The translations under genes and the position numbers were made by a program. From an uncultured Corynebacterium sp. (lineage in GTDB: Bacteria > Actinomycetota > Actinomycetes > Mycobacteriales > Mycobacteriaceae), in assembly GCF_937999985.1 (NCBI RefSeq), contig NZ_CALLDG010000146.1, positions 1 to 17,581 of the forward strand: DNA of 17,581 bases, in the 5' to 3' direction. The notes beneath the pieces were generated by a model. It saw only the letters and a program-made list of their open reading frames with translations. It ran no database searches and was not told the origin of the DNA. Below, in pieces: positions 1 through 6,040 of the stretch (position 1 is the first letter of the stretch; each line of letters starts with the position of its first letter).

Positions 1-160
1 GGGTATCTCCGGCGATGTTGGAGGCAATGTCTTCGAGAATGGTGAAAGTGGTCAGGACCTCGGCTTTTTCATGTTGGTTAGCATCGCTACAGGCGGTGGC
101 GCCCGCGATGCCGAGGGTGACGGCGAACAGGGTTGCTATCAGTTTCTTGCTGTTTTTCAT
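1..160 (-). CDS. mntA: Metal ABC transporter substrate-binding lipoprotein, N-terminal part
   Basis: Only the first 53 codons lie in the window; the gene runs off the left edge. The protein opens with a basic stretch (MKNSKKL), a hydrophobic signal core and Cys24 in the context GATAC, a somewhat weak lipobox, followed by a short linker. The mature part begins VLTTFTILEDIASNIAGD, which is the usual first beta strand and helix of the cluster A-I (TroA/ZnuA/MntA) solute-binding proteins. Such lipoproteins sit on the outer face of the membrane and deliver Mn, Zn or Fe to an ABC permease. Manganese is favoured because the divergent neighbour is an MntR-type regulator and an MntR-like palindrome lies 40 bp upstream of this start. 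That metal assignment is inference; a zinc or iron role cannot be excluded from the fragment alone. The permease and ATPase genes would be expected beyond the left edge. Confidence 0.72.
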   Translation of the reverse strand, partial: MKNSKKLIATLFAVTLGIAGATACSDANQHEKAEVLTTFTILEDIASNIAGDT

Positions 161-199
161 GCGCGAGTTAATAAACTTTCCGATCCTTGAGGGGTGCAA

Positions 200-217
200 T
201 GTTCAACTCATTGAACA
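200..217. promoter_or_regulatory. MntR-like operator palindrome
   Basis: The 18-bp sequence TGTTCAACTCATTGAACA is a perfect inverted repeat with 7-bp arms and a 4-bp centre. It lies between the divergent metal-binding lipoprotein and mntR genes. From memory it matches the published Corynebacterium glutamicum MntR motif (TGTTCAATGCGTTGAACA) in both arms. For the minus-strand gene it directly follows a TATATT hexamer (217-222), where bound repressor would block initiation. Binding itself is inferred. Confidence 0.75.
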
Positions 218-222
218 ATATA
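217..222 (-). promoter_or_regulatory. Probable -10 element of the metal-uptake gene
   Basis: On the minus strand the hexamer reads TATATT, close to the vegetative -10 consensus. It lies 56 bp upstream of the lipoprotein ATG and abuts the MntR-like palindrome, so the transcription start would fall within or beside the operator. No good -35 is visible 17 bp upstream. Confidence 0.45.
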
Positions 223-250
223 GTGCAGCCTAAACCAGGCTGGTGAGTTC

Positions 251-277
251 TTGAAACCCCCGTCACCCCCGTACACT
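251..277 (+). promoter_or_regulatory. mntR promoter, leaderless type
   Basis: TTGAAA (251-256) resembles a -35 element and TACACT (272-277) a -10 element of TANNNT form, with a short 15-bp spacer. Seven bases after the hexamer comes the ATG of mntR at 285, where the transcript start is expected. No Shine-Dalgarno sequence precedes the ATG, so a leaderless mRNA is likely. Confidence 0.5.
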
Positions 278-284
278 GGTCGGC

Positions 285-1001
285 ATGCACGTCACAGACC
301 TTCCCGAGAGGTCCCAGGACTACCTGAAAAAGATCTTCGATCTGCAGGAGTGGTCCGGGGGTGGAGTTTCCCTCTCTGTCTTGGCCAGTCACATGGACCA
401 ACGCCCTTCCACGGCCTCCGAGGCGATCAAACGCCTCGCCGCCCAGGGGCTCGTCGACCATGCCCCTTATGGCGACATCGAGCTCAGCGAAGCGGGCCGC
501 AAGATTGCCCTGGCCATGGTTCGCCGTCACCGCCTGATCGAGACTTTTTTGTGCAACCACCTGGGGTACGGCCTGGACGAAGTGCACGACGAGGCCGAGG
601 TTTTGGAGCACGCGGTTTCCGACACCTTCGTCGATCGCATCGCCAGCCTGCTAAACAACCCCACCCGTGACCCGCACGGTGACCCTATTCCCGACGAGGG
701 CGGCCACATTCCTGCGAGCTCGGCTTTTCTTCTTTCGGACGCCCACACGGGCGAGCGGCTCATCGTGGATCGCATCAGCGACAGGGATGCCGCCCTGGTG
801 CGTTACCTCACCGAGCATGGCGTGCTCCCCGGGGTGCACATCACCGTCGGCGAGCGTGTGTTTGCTGACATGGCGGAGCTGCACATCACCGAGTCGGAAA
901 CACGGGTCCAACTTCCGGCTAGTAGCCTAAGCGCAGTGTTGGTAAGTGCAGCCGATAAGAATTCGCAGAGCGGTCACACTGAGAAGCCCAAGAAGGCCTA
1001 A
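285..1001 (+). CDS. mntR: Manganese-responsive DtxR-family repressor MntR
   Basis: The 238-residue protein has the DtxR layout: N-terminal winged helix (about 1-75), metal-binding and dimerisation helices (about 76-140) and a C-terminal SH3-like (FeoA-like) domain (about 150-225). It aligns readily to DtxR around RHRLIE (81-86), HDEAEVLEH (101-109) and DPHGDPIP (129-136). Two positions favour manganese over iron. Asp12 stands where DtxR has Met10, and Glu105 stands where DtxR has Cys102, as in Bacillus MntR. His82, Glu86, His101, Glu108 and His109 supply the other expected ligands. With Mn bound it should repress manganese uptake genes. It diverges from a metal-binding lipoprotein gene across an MntR-like palindrome. 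The next gene starts 24 bp downstream, so some co-transcription is possible. The start at 285 fits a leaderless promoter. Confidence 0.88.
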   Translation: MHVTDLPERSQDYLKKIFDLQEWSGGGVSLSVLASHMDQRPSTASEAIKRLAAQGLVDHAPYGDIELSEAGRKIALAMVRRHRLIETFLCNHLGYGLDEVHDEAEVLEHAVSDTFVDRIASLLNNPTRDPHGDPIPDEGGHIPASSAFLLSDAHTGERLIVDRISDRDAALVRYLTEHGVLPGVHITVGERVFADMAELHITESETRVQLPASSLSAVLVSAADKNSQSGHTEKPKKA

Positions 1002-1025
1002 GAAAAAGAAGCAGGAAGGAAATCC

Positions 1026-1895
1026 ATGGCGTCGAACCACTATCGCCGCCCGCAACGGATCGAACCGAACGATTCCATGTGGGATGACGACGCAGCTGGA
1101 AGCCGCCCGAACCGGGGGCTGCTGGGCGGCTGTGGATTCTTCGTAGTGGTCATCGCGCTGCTGGGGATTATCGCCCTTGTCGGTTACCTAGTCGCAGGGT
1201 TTGTCACCAGCGACCGCAGCTCCGAGTCGGACCGTTTGCCGGTGCCGACGGATATTCCGCCGAAGGCCGCGAGTCCGGCGCCGGACTTCGACCCGAATGA
1301 CAGCGACCGCGCGTACCAGCAGGCTCTGGACTGGGCTAAGCCGAAGTCCGAGGAGCTGAACATCCCTCTGCAGGCCCTCATGGCCTATGGCAAGGCCGAA
1401 GGCTTCGCCCGGAAGGAAGCTCCCGCCTGCAACTTGTCCTGGAATACGCTGGCCGGGCTCGGTTACGTAGAGACCCGCCACGGGACTTACGACGGCAGGC
1501 GCTTCGGGGCGTCCAAACTTAACGACGACGGCATCGCCGAGCCCGACATCATCGGCCCGCAGCTCAACGGCCGCGAGTTCGCCAAGGTGGAGGATACCGA
1601 CGGCGGGCGCCTGGACGGCGACCGCGAATACGACCGGGCGCTGGGGCCGATGCAGTTCATCCCCGAATCCTGGAAGATCTACGGGGTGGACGCGGACGGC
1701 GACGGCAAAAAGAATCCGCAGAGTGTCTACGATGCCGCCGCCACCGCGACCAAGCTCCTGTGCAGCGAGGGCCGTGACCTCAGCACCGAAAACGGCTGGA
1801 CGGGTGCGATCAGGGGCTACAACCTCTCCGACGAATATGTCATGCAGGTTCGCGACGCAGCGGCAAACTACGCGATTGGCCAGTCGCCGCAGTAG
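1026..1895 (+). CDS. Membrane-anchored lytic murein transglycosylase, LpqU-like
   Basis: This 289-residue protein has a short cytoplasmic tail, one membrane segment (about 32-60), a Pro/Ser/Asp-rich linker (61-92) and an extracytoplasmic SLT_2-type transglycosylase domain (about 93-285). Within the domain are the likely catalytic Glu149 in GYVETRHG, the family motif RALGPMQFIP (204-213) and a Ca-binding-like DADGDG (222-227) in the stretch leading to NPQSVYDAA. Enzymes of this family cleave peptidoglycan between MurNAc and GlcNAc and leave 1,6-anhydro ends. A homologue (lpqU) precedes eno in Mycobacterium tuberculosis. That one is named as a lipoprotein, whereas here the anchor is a plain transmembrane helix: the only nearby Cys (36) precedes the hydrophobic core and so is not a lipobox. 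The start is set by AGGAAGGA at 1013-1020. A hairpin terminator follows the stop. Confidence 0.85.
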   Translation: MASNHYRRPQRIEPNDSMWDDDAAGSRPNRGLLGGCGFFVVVIALLGIIALVGYLVAGFVTSDRSSESDRLPVPTDIPPKAASPAPDFDPNDSDRAYQQALDWAKPKSEELNIPLQALMAYGKAEGFARKEAPACNLSWNTLAGLGYVETRHGTYDGRRFGASKLNDDGIAEPDIIGPQLNGREFAKVEDTDGGRLDGDREYDRALGPMQFIPESWKIYGVDADGDGKKNPQSVYDAAATATKLLCSEGRDLSTENGWTGAIRGYNLSDEYVMQVRDAAANYAIGQSPQ

Positions 1896-1896
1896 G

Positions 1897-1925
1897 CCAT
1901 TCCCCCTTTAGGGAGGGGTGGTTTT
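1897..1925 (+). terminator. Terminator after the transglycosylase gene
   Basis: Starting two bases after the stop, 1897-1921 folds into a stem of about 12 pairs with G-U pairs, one C-A mismatch and a tiny loop (CCATTCCCCCT pairing with the GGGAGGGGTGG side). TTTT follows at 1922-1925. This is the classic intrinsic terminator form. Confidence 0.72.
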
Positions 1926-2035
1926 AGCCAGGATTTGCCCGCGTGACGGCGAAAAATTTCTGGCGGTGCCACAATGGAAGTAGACCGCTGTGCTCGGTGC
2001 CGCCCGTGGGCTGCCCAGCGCTGCGGTGGAGACCT

Positions 2036-2065
2036 TTGTTAGCTGTTAACCCAAGAACAGATAAT
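2036..2065 (+). promoter_or_regulatory. Probable eno promoter
   Basis: TTGTTA (2036-2041) and GATAAT (2060-2065), separated by 18 bp, form the best vegetative promoter in the 214-bp gap before eno. The predicted start near 2072 gives a leader of about 38 nt. It contains a TGGCA-N6-TGCCA repeat (2074-2089) and a strong AAGGAGG (2096-2102). Confidence 0.5.
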
Positions 2066-2109
2066 CAACAGTTTGGCACCTCAATGCCACATGCCAAGGA
2101 GGCAGACAC

Positions 2110-3387
2110 ATGGCCCTGATCCTCAACATTGACGCCCGTGAAATCATCGATTCCCGCGGTAACCCGACCGTCGAGGTGGACGTACTGCTGGACGACGGCT
2201 CCTTCGGCCGCGCAGCCGTTCCCTCTGGCGCTTCCACCGGTGTGCACGAGGCACACGAGCTGCGTGATGGCGGCGAGCGCTACCAGGGCAAGGGCGTGCT
2301 CAACGCAGTCAAGAACGTTATCGAGGACATCGACGAAGAGCTGATGGGTGTGGAGGCCGACGATCAGCGCCTGATCGACCAGCTGATGCGCGACCTGGAC
2401 GGCACCGAGAACAAGTCCAAGCTGGGTGCCAACGCCATCCTGGGTGTTTCCATGGCTGTTGCCCGCGCGGCTGCAGAGTCCGCCGATCTGCCGCTGTTCC
2501 GCTACGTCGGTGGCCCGAACGCCCACGTACTGCCGGTGCCGATGATGAACATCCTCAACGGTGGTGCACACGCTGACTCCGGCGTGGACGTCCAGGAGTT
2601 CATGATTGCCCCGATCGGCGCAGAGACCTTCTCTGAGGCACTGCGCGTTGGTGCCGAGGTCTACCACACCCTGAAGAAGGTCATTAAGGACAAGGGCCTG
2701 TCCACTGGCCTGGGTGACGAGGGCGGCTTCGCCCCGTCCGTTGACTCCACAAAGGCGGCTCTGGACCTGATCGTCGAGGCTATCGAGAAGGCCGGCTTCA
2801 AGGTCGGCGAGGACGTTGCGCTGGCGCTGGACGTTGCCTCCTCCGAGTTCTTCAAGGACGGCAAGTACCACTTCGAGGGCGGCGAGCACACCGCTGAGGA
2901 GATGGCAAAGGTCTACGAGGAGCTGATCGAGGAGTACCCGATCGTCTCCATCGAGGACCCGCTGCAGGAGGACGACTGGGAAGGCTACACCGCCCTGACC
3001 GCCAAGATCGGCGACAAGGTTCAGCTGGTCGGCGACGACTTCTTCGTCACCAACCCGCAGCGCCTGGCCAAGGGTATCGAGGAGAAGGCAGCCAACGCGC
3101 TGCTGGTGAAGGTGAACCAGATCGGTACCCTCACCGAGACCTTCGACGCTGTCGAGCTGGCACACCGCAACGGCTACCGCAGCATGATGTCCCACCGTTC
3201 CGGTGAGACCGAGGACACCACCATTGCTGACCTGGCCGTCGCCCTGAACTGTGGCCAGATCAAGACCGGCGCTCCGGCTCGCTCCGAGCGCGTTGCCAAG
3301 TACAACCAGCTGCTGCGCATCGAGGAGATCCTGGGCGACGCAGCCGTCTACGCAGGCCGCTCCGCCTTCCCGCGCTTCACCAAGTAA
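2110..3387 (+). CDS. eno: Enolase (phosphopyruvate hydratase)
   Basis: The 425-residue product is full length for bacterial enolase, which interconverts 2-phosphoglycerate and phosphoenolpyruvate in glycolysis and gluconeogenesis. All key sites are visible: SRGNPTVE near the N-terminus, the substrate loop SGASTG (39-44), His153 in NGGAHAD, catalytic Glu204 in LGDEGGF, Mg ligands Asp241, Glu282 and Asp309, catalytic Lys334 in LLVKVNQIGT, SHRSGE (361-366) and Lys385. The start at 2110 is supported by AAGGAGG just upstream. Codon use is strongly biased to C-ending preferred codons (CTG, GAC, AAG), as expected for a highly expressed housekeeping gene. It has its own promoter region and two strong hairpins after the stop, so it is probably transcribed largely on its own although it sits in a conserved gene order. 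Confidence 0.97.
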   Translation: MALILNIDAREIIDSRGNPTVEVDVLLDDGSFGRAAVPSGASTGVHEAHELRDGGERYQGKGVLNAVKNVIEDIDEELMGVEADDQRLIDQLMRDLDGTENKSKLGANAILGVSMAVARAAAESADLPLFRYVGGPNAHVLPVPMMNILNGGAHADSGVDVQEFMIAPIGAETFSEALRVGAEVYHTLKKVIKDKGLSTGLGDEGGFAPSVDSTKAALDLIVEAIEKAGFKVGEDVALALDVASSEFFKDGKYHFEGGEHTAEEMAKVYEELIEEYPIVSIEDPLQEDDWEGYTALTAKIGDKVQLVGDDFFVTNPQRLAKGIEEKAANALLVKVNQIGTLTETFDAVELAHRNGYRSMMSHRSGETEDTTIADLAVALNCGQIKTGAPARSERVAKYNQLLRIEEILGDAAVYAGRSAFPRFTK

Positions 3388-3394
3388 GCGCTAG

Positions 3395-3412
3395 GCGCCC
3401 CTCAAGGGGCGC
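3395..3412. terminator. Hairpin after eno, first of two
   Basis: GCGCCCCT (3395-3402) and AGGGGCGC (3405-3412) form a perfect 8-bp inverted repeat just after the eno stop. There is no T tract. It may be an RNA 3'-end stabiliser or a terminator of the U-less kind proposed for actinobacteria. Confidence 0.55.
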
Positions 3413-3433
3413 AAGGCAATCAGGCAGCCCAAG

Positions 3434-3470
3434 GTAGCCCACAGCCATCCAGCCGATGGCCGTGGGCTAC
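3434..3470. terminator. Long hairpin between eno and the ftsB-like gene
   Basis: GTAGCCCAC-A-GCCATC (3434-3449) pairs with GATGGC-C-GTGGGCTAC (3455-3470). This gives 15 paired bases with a single internal mismatch and a 5-nt loop. Only a short T-containing stretch follows. It is the stronger of the two structures that separate eno from the next transcription unit. Confidence 0.62.
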
Positions 3471-3492
3471 TCGCATTTCAGCCTCGCTTCGC

Positions 3493-3498
3493 TAGACT
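3493..3498 (+). promoter_or_regulatory. Probable -10 element of the ftsB-like gene
   Basis: TAGACT lies 9 nt before the ATG at 3508. No Shine-Dalgarno sequence is present between them. The transcript would have a leader of 0-3 nt. No clear -35 is visible. Confidence 0.42.
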
Positions 3499-3507
3499 CT
3501 GTAGACC

Positions 3508-4272
3508 ATGAGCAAATCGACCAAGGGCGAACCGGACAAGGAGCCGGAGGATCAGCCGCGCGCAGACGTGGCGTCCGAAAAAGAGGGGCCAGAAAACAGC
3601 CGCCCCGAGTCCGCCCACCTGCCCCGAGCACGGTCGATCGAGAGGCGCGAAAGGCGCCGAGCCCGCGCGCAAACCGCGCCGAAACGCATGGCGCGTTCCT
3701 TTGTAGAAGTGCCCAAAAACATGAGCCCCACCACGTGGCTCGTGGCGCTGGTTTTGGTGATTTTCCTGGCAGTTTCCATAGCTAACCCGCTGCGTAACTA
3801 CTTCGAGCAACGCGCCGAGCTGGCGCAGCTGAACCAGAAAATCGAGGCGCAGGAGAAAGAGAAAGCGGAGCTCACCAGCGAGCTCAACCGCTACCGTGAC
3901 GAGGACTTCATCAAGGAACAGGCGCGCACGCGACTGGGGTTGATTGAGCCGGGGGAGTCGGCATTTCGCATCATCTCCCCGAAGATCCACGCAGACGAGC
4001 TAGGTACCGAAACGGACGAAGAGTCCCAGGGCGAGGGTGACGGCAACCGCGACTGGTACGCCCAGCTGTGGGATGCGATCTCCACGCCGGAGGAAGAGCT
4101 CAAGGAAGACGATCCGGCAACCGAAGACCACAAGCTGCCGACGGTGCCGGAGGAGAAGCCGGAGCAGGAACAGCCCGCAGCGCCCGCGCCCGAGGAGCAG
4201 CCCGCAGCGCCCGCGCCCGAGGAGCAGCCCGCAGCGCCAGAAGGGGCGCCAGCGCCCGCACCGGGTAACTAG
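3508..4272 (+). CDS. FtsB/DivIC-family septum formation protein
   Basis: The 254-residue protein has a charged cytoplasmic N-terminus rich in Arg and Glu (1-70), one membrane helix (about 74-92), a coiled coil (about 96-130) and the FtsB/DivIC hallmark DEDFIKEQARTRLGLIEPGE (131-150). These proteins link FtsL and FtsQ in the divisome and help activate septal peptidoglycan synthesis. The position directly after eno matches the corresponding mycobacterial gene (Rv1024). The C-terminal tail (about 160-254) is acidic and then Pro/Ala/Glu-rich. It contains a nearly exact 9-residue repeat, QPAAPAPEE, encoded by a 27-bp tandem DNA repeat. The tail probably spans or contacts the cell wall, but its role is unknown. 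The start codon has no Shine-Dalgarno sequence and lies just after a TAGACT hexamer. Confidence 0.85.
   Translation: MSKSTKGEPDKEPEDQPRADVASEKEGPENSRPESAHLPRARSIERRERRRARAQTAPKRMARSFVEVPKNMSPTTWLVALVLVIFLAVSIANPLRNYFEQRAELAQLNQKIEAQEKEKAELTSELNRYRDEDFIKEQARTRLGLIEPGESAFRIISPKIHADELGTETDEESQGEGDGNRDWYAQLWDAISTPEEELKEDDPATEDHKLPTVPEEKPEQEQPAAPAPEEQPAAPAPEEQPAAPEGAPAPAPGN
4171..4238 (+). repeat. 27-bp tandem repeat in the ftsB-like tail
   Basis: Two identical 27-bp units (4171-4197 and 4198-4224) are followed by 14 bp of a third (4225-4238). The unit begins CAGCCCGCAGCGCCCGCG and encodes QPAAPAPEE. Because the unit is a multiple of three, copy-number change would keep the reading frame. Confidence 0.88.
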
Positions 4273-4314
4273 AGAGACTGACTTAAACCAGCTAACTAGA
4301 GCACCAAACTAGAG
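4267..4314 (+). repeat. Three copies of AACTAGAG
   Basis: The octamer AACTAGAG occurs at 4267-4274 (overlapping the ftsB-like stop codon), 4294-4301 and 4307-4314. All lie in the 75-bp gap before the DUF501 gene. Spacing is irregular (27 and 13 bp). No function is recognised. Confidence 0.55.
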
Positions 4315-4347
4315 CGAGACATTCCAACCAAGGAACCGAGGGAACCC

Positions 4348-4914
4348 ATGACTAACCAACGCCAGCCCGGCCCGCCGACCGAGGACGACCTGGAGGTAAT
4401 GCGCAGGCAGCTCGGCCGTCCACTACGCGGTGTAGTCGAGGTCAGCTACTACACGCCGGATGGGGTTCCCGCAGTGGTGAAGACCCAACCGAAGTTGCCG
4501 GATGGTACTCCGTTCCCCACGCTGTACTACCTGACGGACCCGCGCTTGACCGCCGAAGCCTCCCGGCTGGAGGTCGCAGGTGTGATGAAGACGATGCAAG
4601 CTCGGCTGCCCGAAGACGAAGATCTGGCTGCCGATTACCAGGCCGCGCACGAGCACTACCTGGCCGAGCGCAACAAGATGGAGGATCTGGGCACGGACTT
4701 CTCCGGCGGCGGCATGCCCGACCGGGTGAAGTGCCTGCACGTGCTGATTGCCTACGCGCTGGCGGAAGGGCCGCAGCGGGTGCGCCTGGGCACCGAGGCC
4801 GTTGCGCTGGCCATCGAGAACAACCCGAAGCTTGAGGGCACGGCATTGCCTGCGGACTGGCCGACGGCAGCCTCGCTGGGTACGTCGATGGAAACCGCGA
4901 GCGTCGCAGAGTAG
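4348..4914 (+). CDS. DUF501 family protein
   Basis: The 188-residue soluble protein matches the actinobacterial DUF501 family found downstream of the ftsB-like gene (Rv1025 in M. tuberculosis). Recognisable conserved blocks are GVPAVVKTQP (about 39-48), FPTLYYLTDPRL (56-67), SRLEVAGVM (72-80) and GGGMPDRVKCLHVLIAYALA (121-140). The last contains a Cys and His in KCLH that could be functional. No signal peptide or membrane helix is seen, so it is probably cytoplasmic. Its biochemical role is not known to me. Its fixed place between an FtsB-like divisome protein and an exopolyphosphatase suggests co-inheritance rather than a proven link. GAGGGAA at 4338-4344 lies rather close to the ATG; AAGGA at 4330-4334 lies rather far. 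Confidence 0.85.
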   Translation: MTNQRQPGPPTEDDLEVMRRQLGRPLRGVVEVSYYTPDGVPAVVKTQPKLPDGTPFPTLYYLTDPRLTAEASRLEVAGVMKTMQARLPEDEDLAADYQAAHEHYLAERNKMEDLGTDFSGGGMPDRVKCLHVLIAYALAEGPQRVRLGTEAVALAIENNPKLEGTALPADWPTAASLGTSMETASVAE

Positions 4915-4969
4915 CTACCGAGGTGTCGCAGGGTAGCGGTGGGTAGCCCCAGAGCTGCCGCAGAGTAGC
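4905..4969 (+). repeat. Three imperfect copies of CGCAGAGTAGC
   Basis: CGCAGAGTAGC occurs at 4905-4915, CGCAGGGTAGC at 4927-4937 and CGCAGAGTAGC at 4959-4969. The first overlaps the DUF501 stop, and the last supplies most of the TAGCCT hexamer in front of the ppx ATG. They may be local duplications; no binding protein is recognised. Confidence 0.5.
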
Positions 4970-4971
4970 CT
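4966..4971 (+). promoter_or_regulatory. Possible -10 element of ppx, leaderless type
   Basis: TAGCCT is placed exactly 7 nt before the ATG at 4979, the same spacing as in front of mntR. AGGAA also occurs but is only 2 nt from the ATG, too close for a good ribosome site. This is a weaker case than the others because TAG-rich repeats fill the region. Confidence 0.3.
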
Positions 4972-4978
4972 AGGAACC

Positions 4979-5974
4979 ATGAGCACCGCCCAGAACCAGC
5001 GCCAGAACCAGCCCCAGAGCCCCCGCTTCGCTGCCATCGACTGCGGAACGAACTCCATCCGCCTGCTGATCAGCGAGCGGACCCCGGACGGGCAGATCAA
5101 CGAGCTCAACAGGGATAACATCATCGTGCGCCTGGGTCAGGGCGTGGATGCCACGGGTCGCTTCGCCGATGAGGCCCTGCAGCGCGTGGATGAGGCCTTG
5201 CAGATCTACGCTGACCGCATGGTCGAGTACGGTGTGGTCGACGTAATGATGGGGGCGACCTCCGCCACCCGCGATGCGGCGAACCGCGAGGAGTTCTTCG
5301 ACATCACCCGGCGGCACCTGGGGCGCGTGCGCGAGGGGGCGGTGGCGCAGGTGATCTCCGGCGAGCAAGAGGCGGAGCTGAGCTTCCGCGGAGCCATCAC
5401 GGACCTGCCGGATGCGCAGGACCGCACCGTGTGCGTCATCGACCTGGGTGGCGGTTCCACCGAGTTTGTCGTGCACGGCCCGGGGCGCGAGCCACAGGCT
5501 TTCTCGGCGGACATGGGCTGCGTGCGCCTGACGGAGCGATTCCTGCACGACCAGCCGCCGGCGGAGCAGCAGGTCGCCGAGGCCCGCGCTTTCGTAGGGG
5601 AGCTGATGGAGCAGGTGCGCTCCCACGTGGATCTGCGCGACGTGGATCAGATCGTGGGGGTGGCGGGCACGATGACTACCCTTGCCGCCATCACCCTTGA
5701 TCTTTCTGAATACGACTCGCGGGCCATCCACATGTCCACCCTGCCGTTGGAGGACTTCCGCGCCACGGCGCGCAACCTTTTGGGATTGACGCCACCCCAG
5801 CGCTGCGAATACGGGCCTATGCACCCGGGCCGCGCGGATGTGATCGGTGGCGGTTCTATTGTGGTGGACGCCTTCACGAGCCAGTTCCTTGATTGGGGGC
5901 TTAGTGAGATCACGGTCAGCGAGAAAGATATATTGGACGGGATGCTGGCTGAGGTCATGGCACGCCCCCTATAG
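4979..5974 (+). CDS. ppx2: Ppx/GppA-family exopolyphosphatase
   Basis: The 331-residue protein has the actin-like ASKHA fold of Ppx/GppA phosphatases. It shows the first phosphate loop IDCGTNSIRLLI (20-31), GATSATRDA (92-100), the ISGEQEAELSFRGA block (126-139) with the conserved catalytic Glu, the second glycine loop IDLGGGSTEF (154-163), GVAGTMTTLAA and the C-terminal GRADVIGGG. The family removes terminal phosphate from polyphosphate or from pppGpp. Its length of about 310-330 residues, without the extra C-terminal domains of E. coli Ppx, fits the short actinobacterial type; in M. tuberculosis the gene at this position is ppx2 (Rv1026). The N-terminus has an unusual Gln/Asn-rich stretch (5-13). 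The last codons and stop overlap the 5' end of a tRNA gene. Confidence 0.9.
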   Translation: MSTAQNQRQNQPQSPRFAAIDCGTNSIRLLISERTPDGQINELNRDNIIVRLGQGVDATGRFADEALQRVDEALQIYADRMVEYGVVDVMMGATSATRDAANREEFFDITRRHLGRVREGAVAQVISGEQEAELSFRGAITDLPDAQDRTVCVIDLGGGSTEFVVHGPGREPQAFSADMGCVRLTERFLHDQPPAEQQVAEARAFVGELMEQVRSHVDLRDVDQIVGVAGTMTTLAAITLDLSEYDSRAIHMSTLPLEDFRATARNLLGLTPPQRCEYGPMHPGRADVIGGGSIVVDAFTSQFLDWGLSEITVSEKDILDGMLAEVMARPL

Positions 5975-6038
5975 CCCAATTGGCAGAGGCAGCGGACTTA
6001 AAATCCGTTCAGTGTCGGTTCGAGTCCGACTGGGGGGA
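5965..6038 (+). tRNA. tRNA with Leu (UAA) anticodon and a short variable loop
   Basis: The 74-nt cloverleaf is complete. The acceptor stem is CCCCCTA/TGGGGGG (5965-5971 with 6031-6037, one G-T pair). The D arm starts at 5974 with a GG-containing loop. The anticodon stem is GCGGA/TCCGT (5992-5996 with 6004-6008) around the loop CTTAAAA, which gives anticodon TAA (5999-6001). The T stem is GTCGG/CCGAC with loop TTCGAGT. The discriminator base is A6038 and CCA is not encoded. Bacterial leucine tRNAs normally carry a long extra arm, but here the variable loop is only TCAGT (6009-6013). The first 10 bases overlap the end of ppx, including its stop. A T-rich run (6041-6055) follows and could end the transcript. 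The amino acid is assigned from the anticodon only. Confidence 0.85.
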
Positions 6039-6040
6039 CT

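Noticed and set aside
201..239. DtxR iron box in the mntR upstream region
   Set aside because: The TTAGGTTAGCCTAACC-type symmetry is absent; only the MntR-like palindrome is present.
168..611. Minus-strand reading frame of 147 codons across the mntR promoter and 5' half
   Set aside because: It lies antisense to the well-matched MntR gene and its end runs through the operator; no protein family is recognisable.
2065..3195. Minus-strand reading frame of 376 codons opposite eno
   Set aside because: It is a mirror of the strongly biased enolase codon use; the composition is Leu/Val/Gly-rich with no recognisable domain and no ribosome site.
3395..3470. Riboswitch or small RNA after eno
   Set aside because: The two simple hairpins right after the stop are better explained as transcript-end structures.
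4970..5824. Minus-strand reading frame of 284 codons opposite ppx
   Set aside because: It is a shadow of the conserved exopolyphosphatase gene; it has no family motifs and the sense frame explains the conservation.
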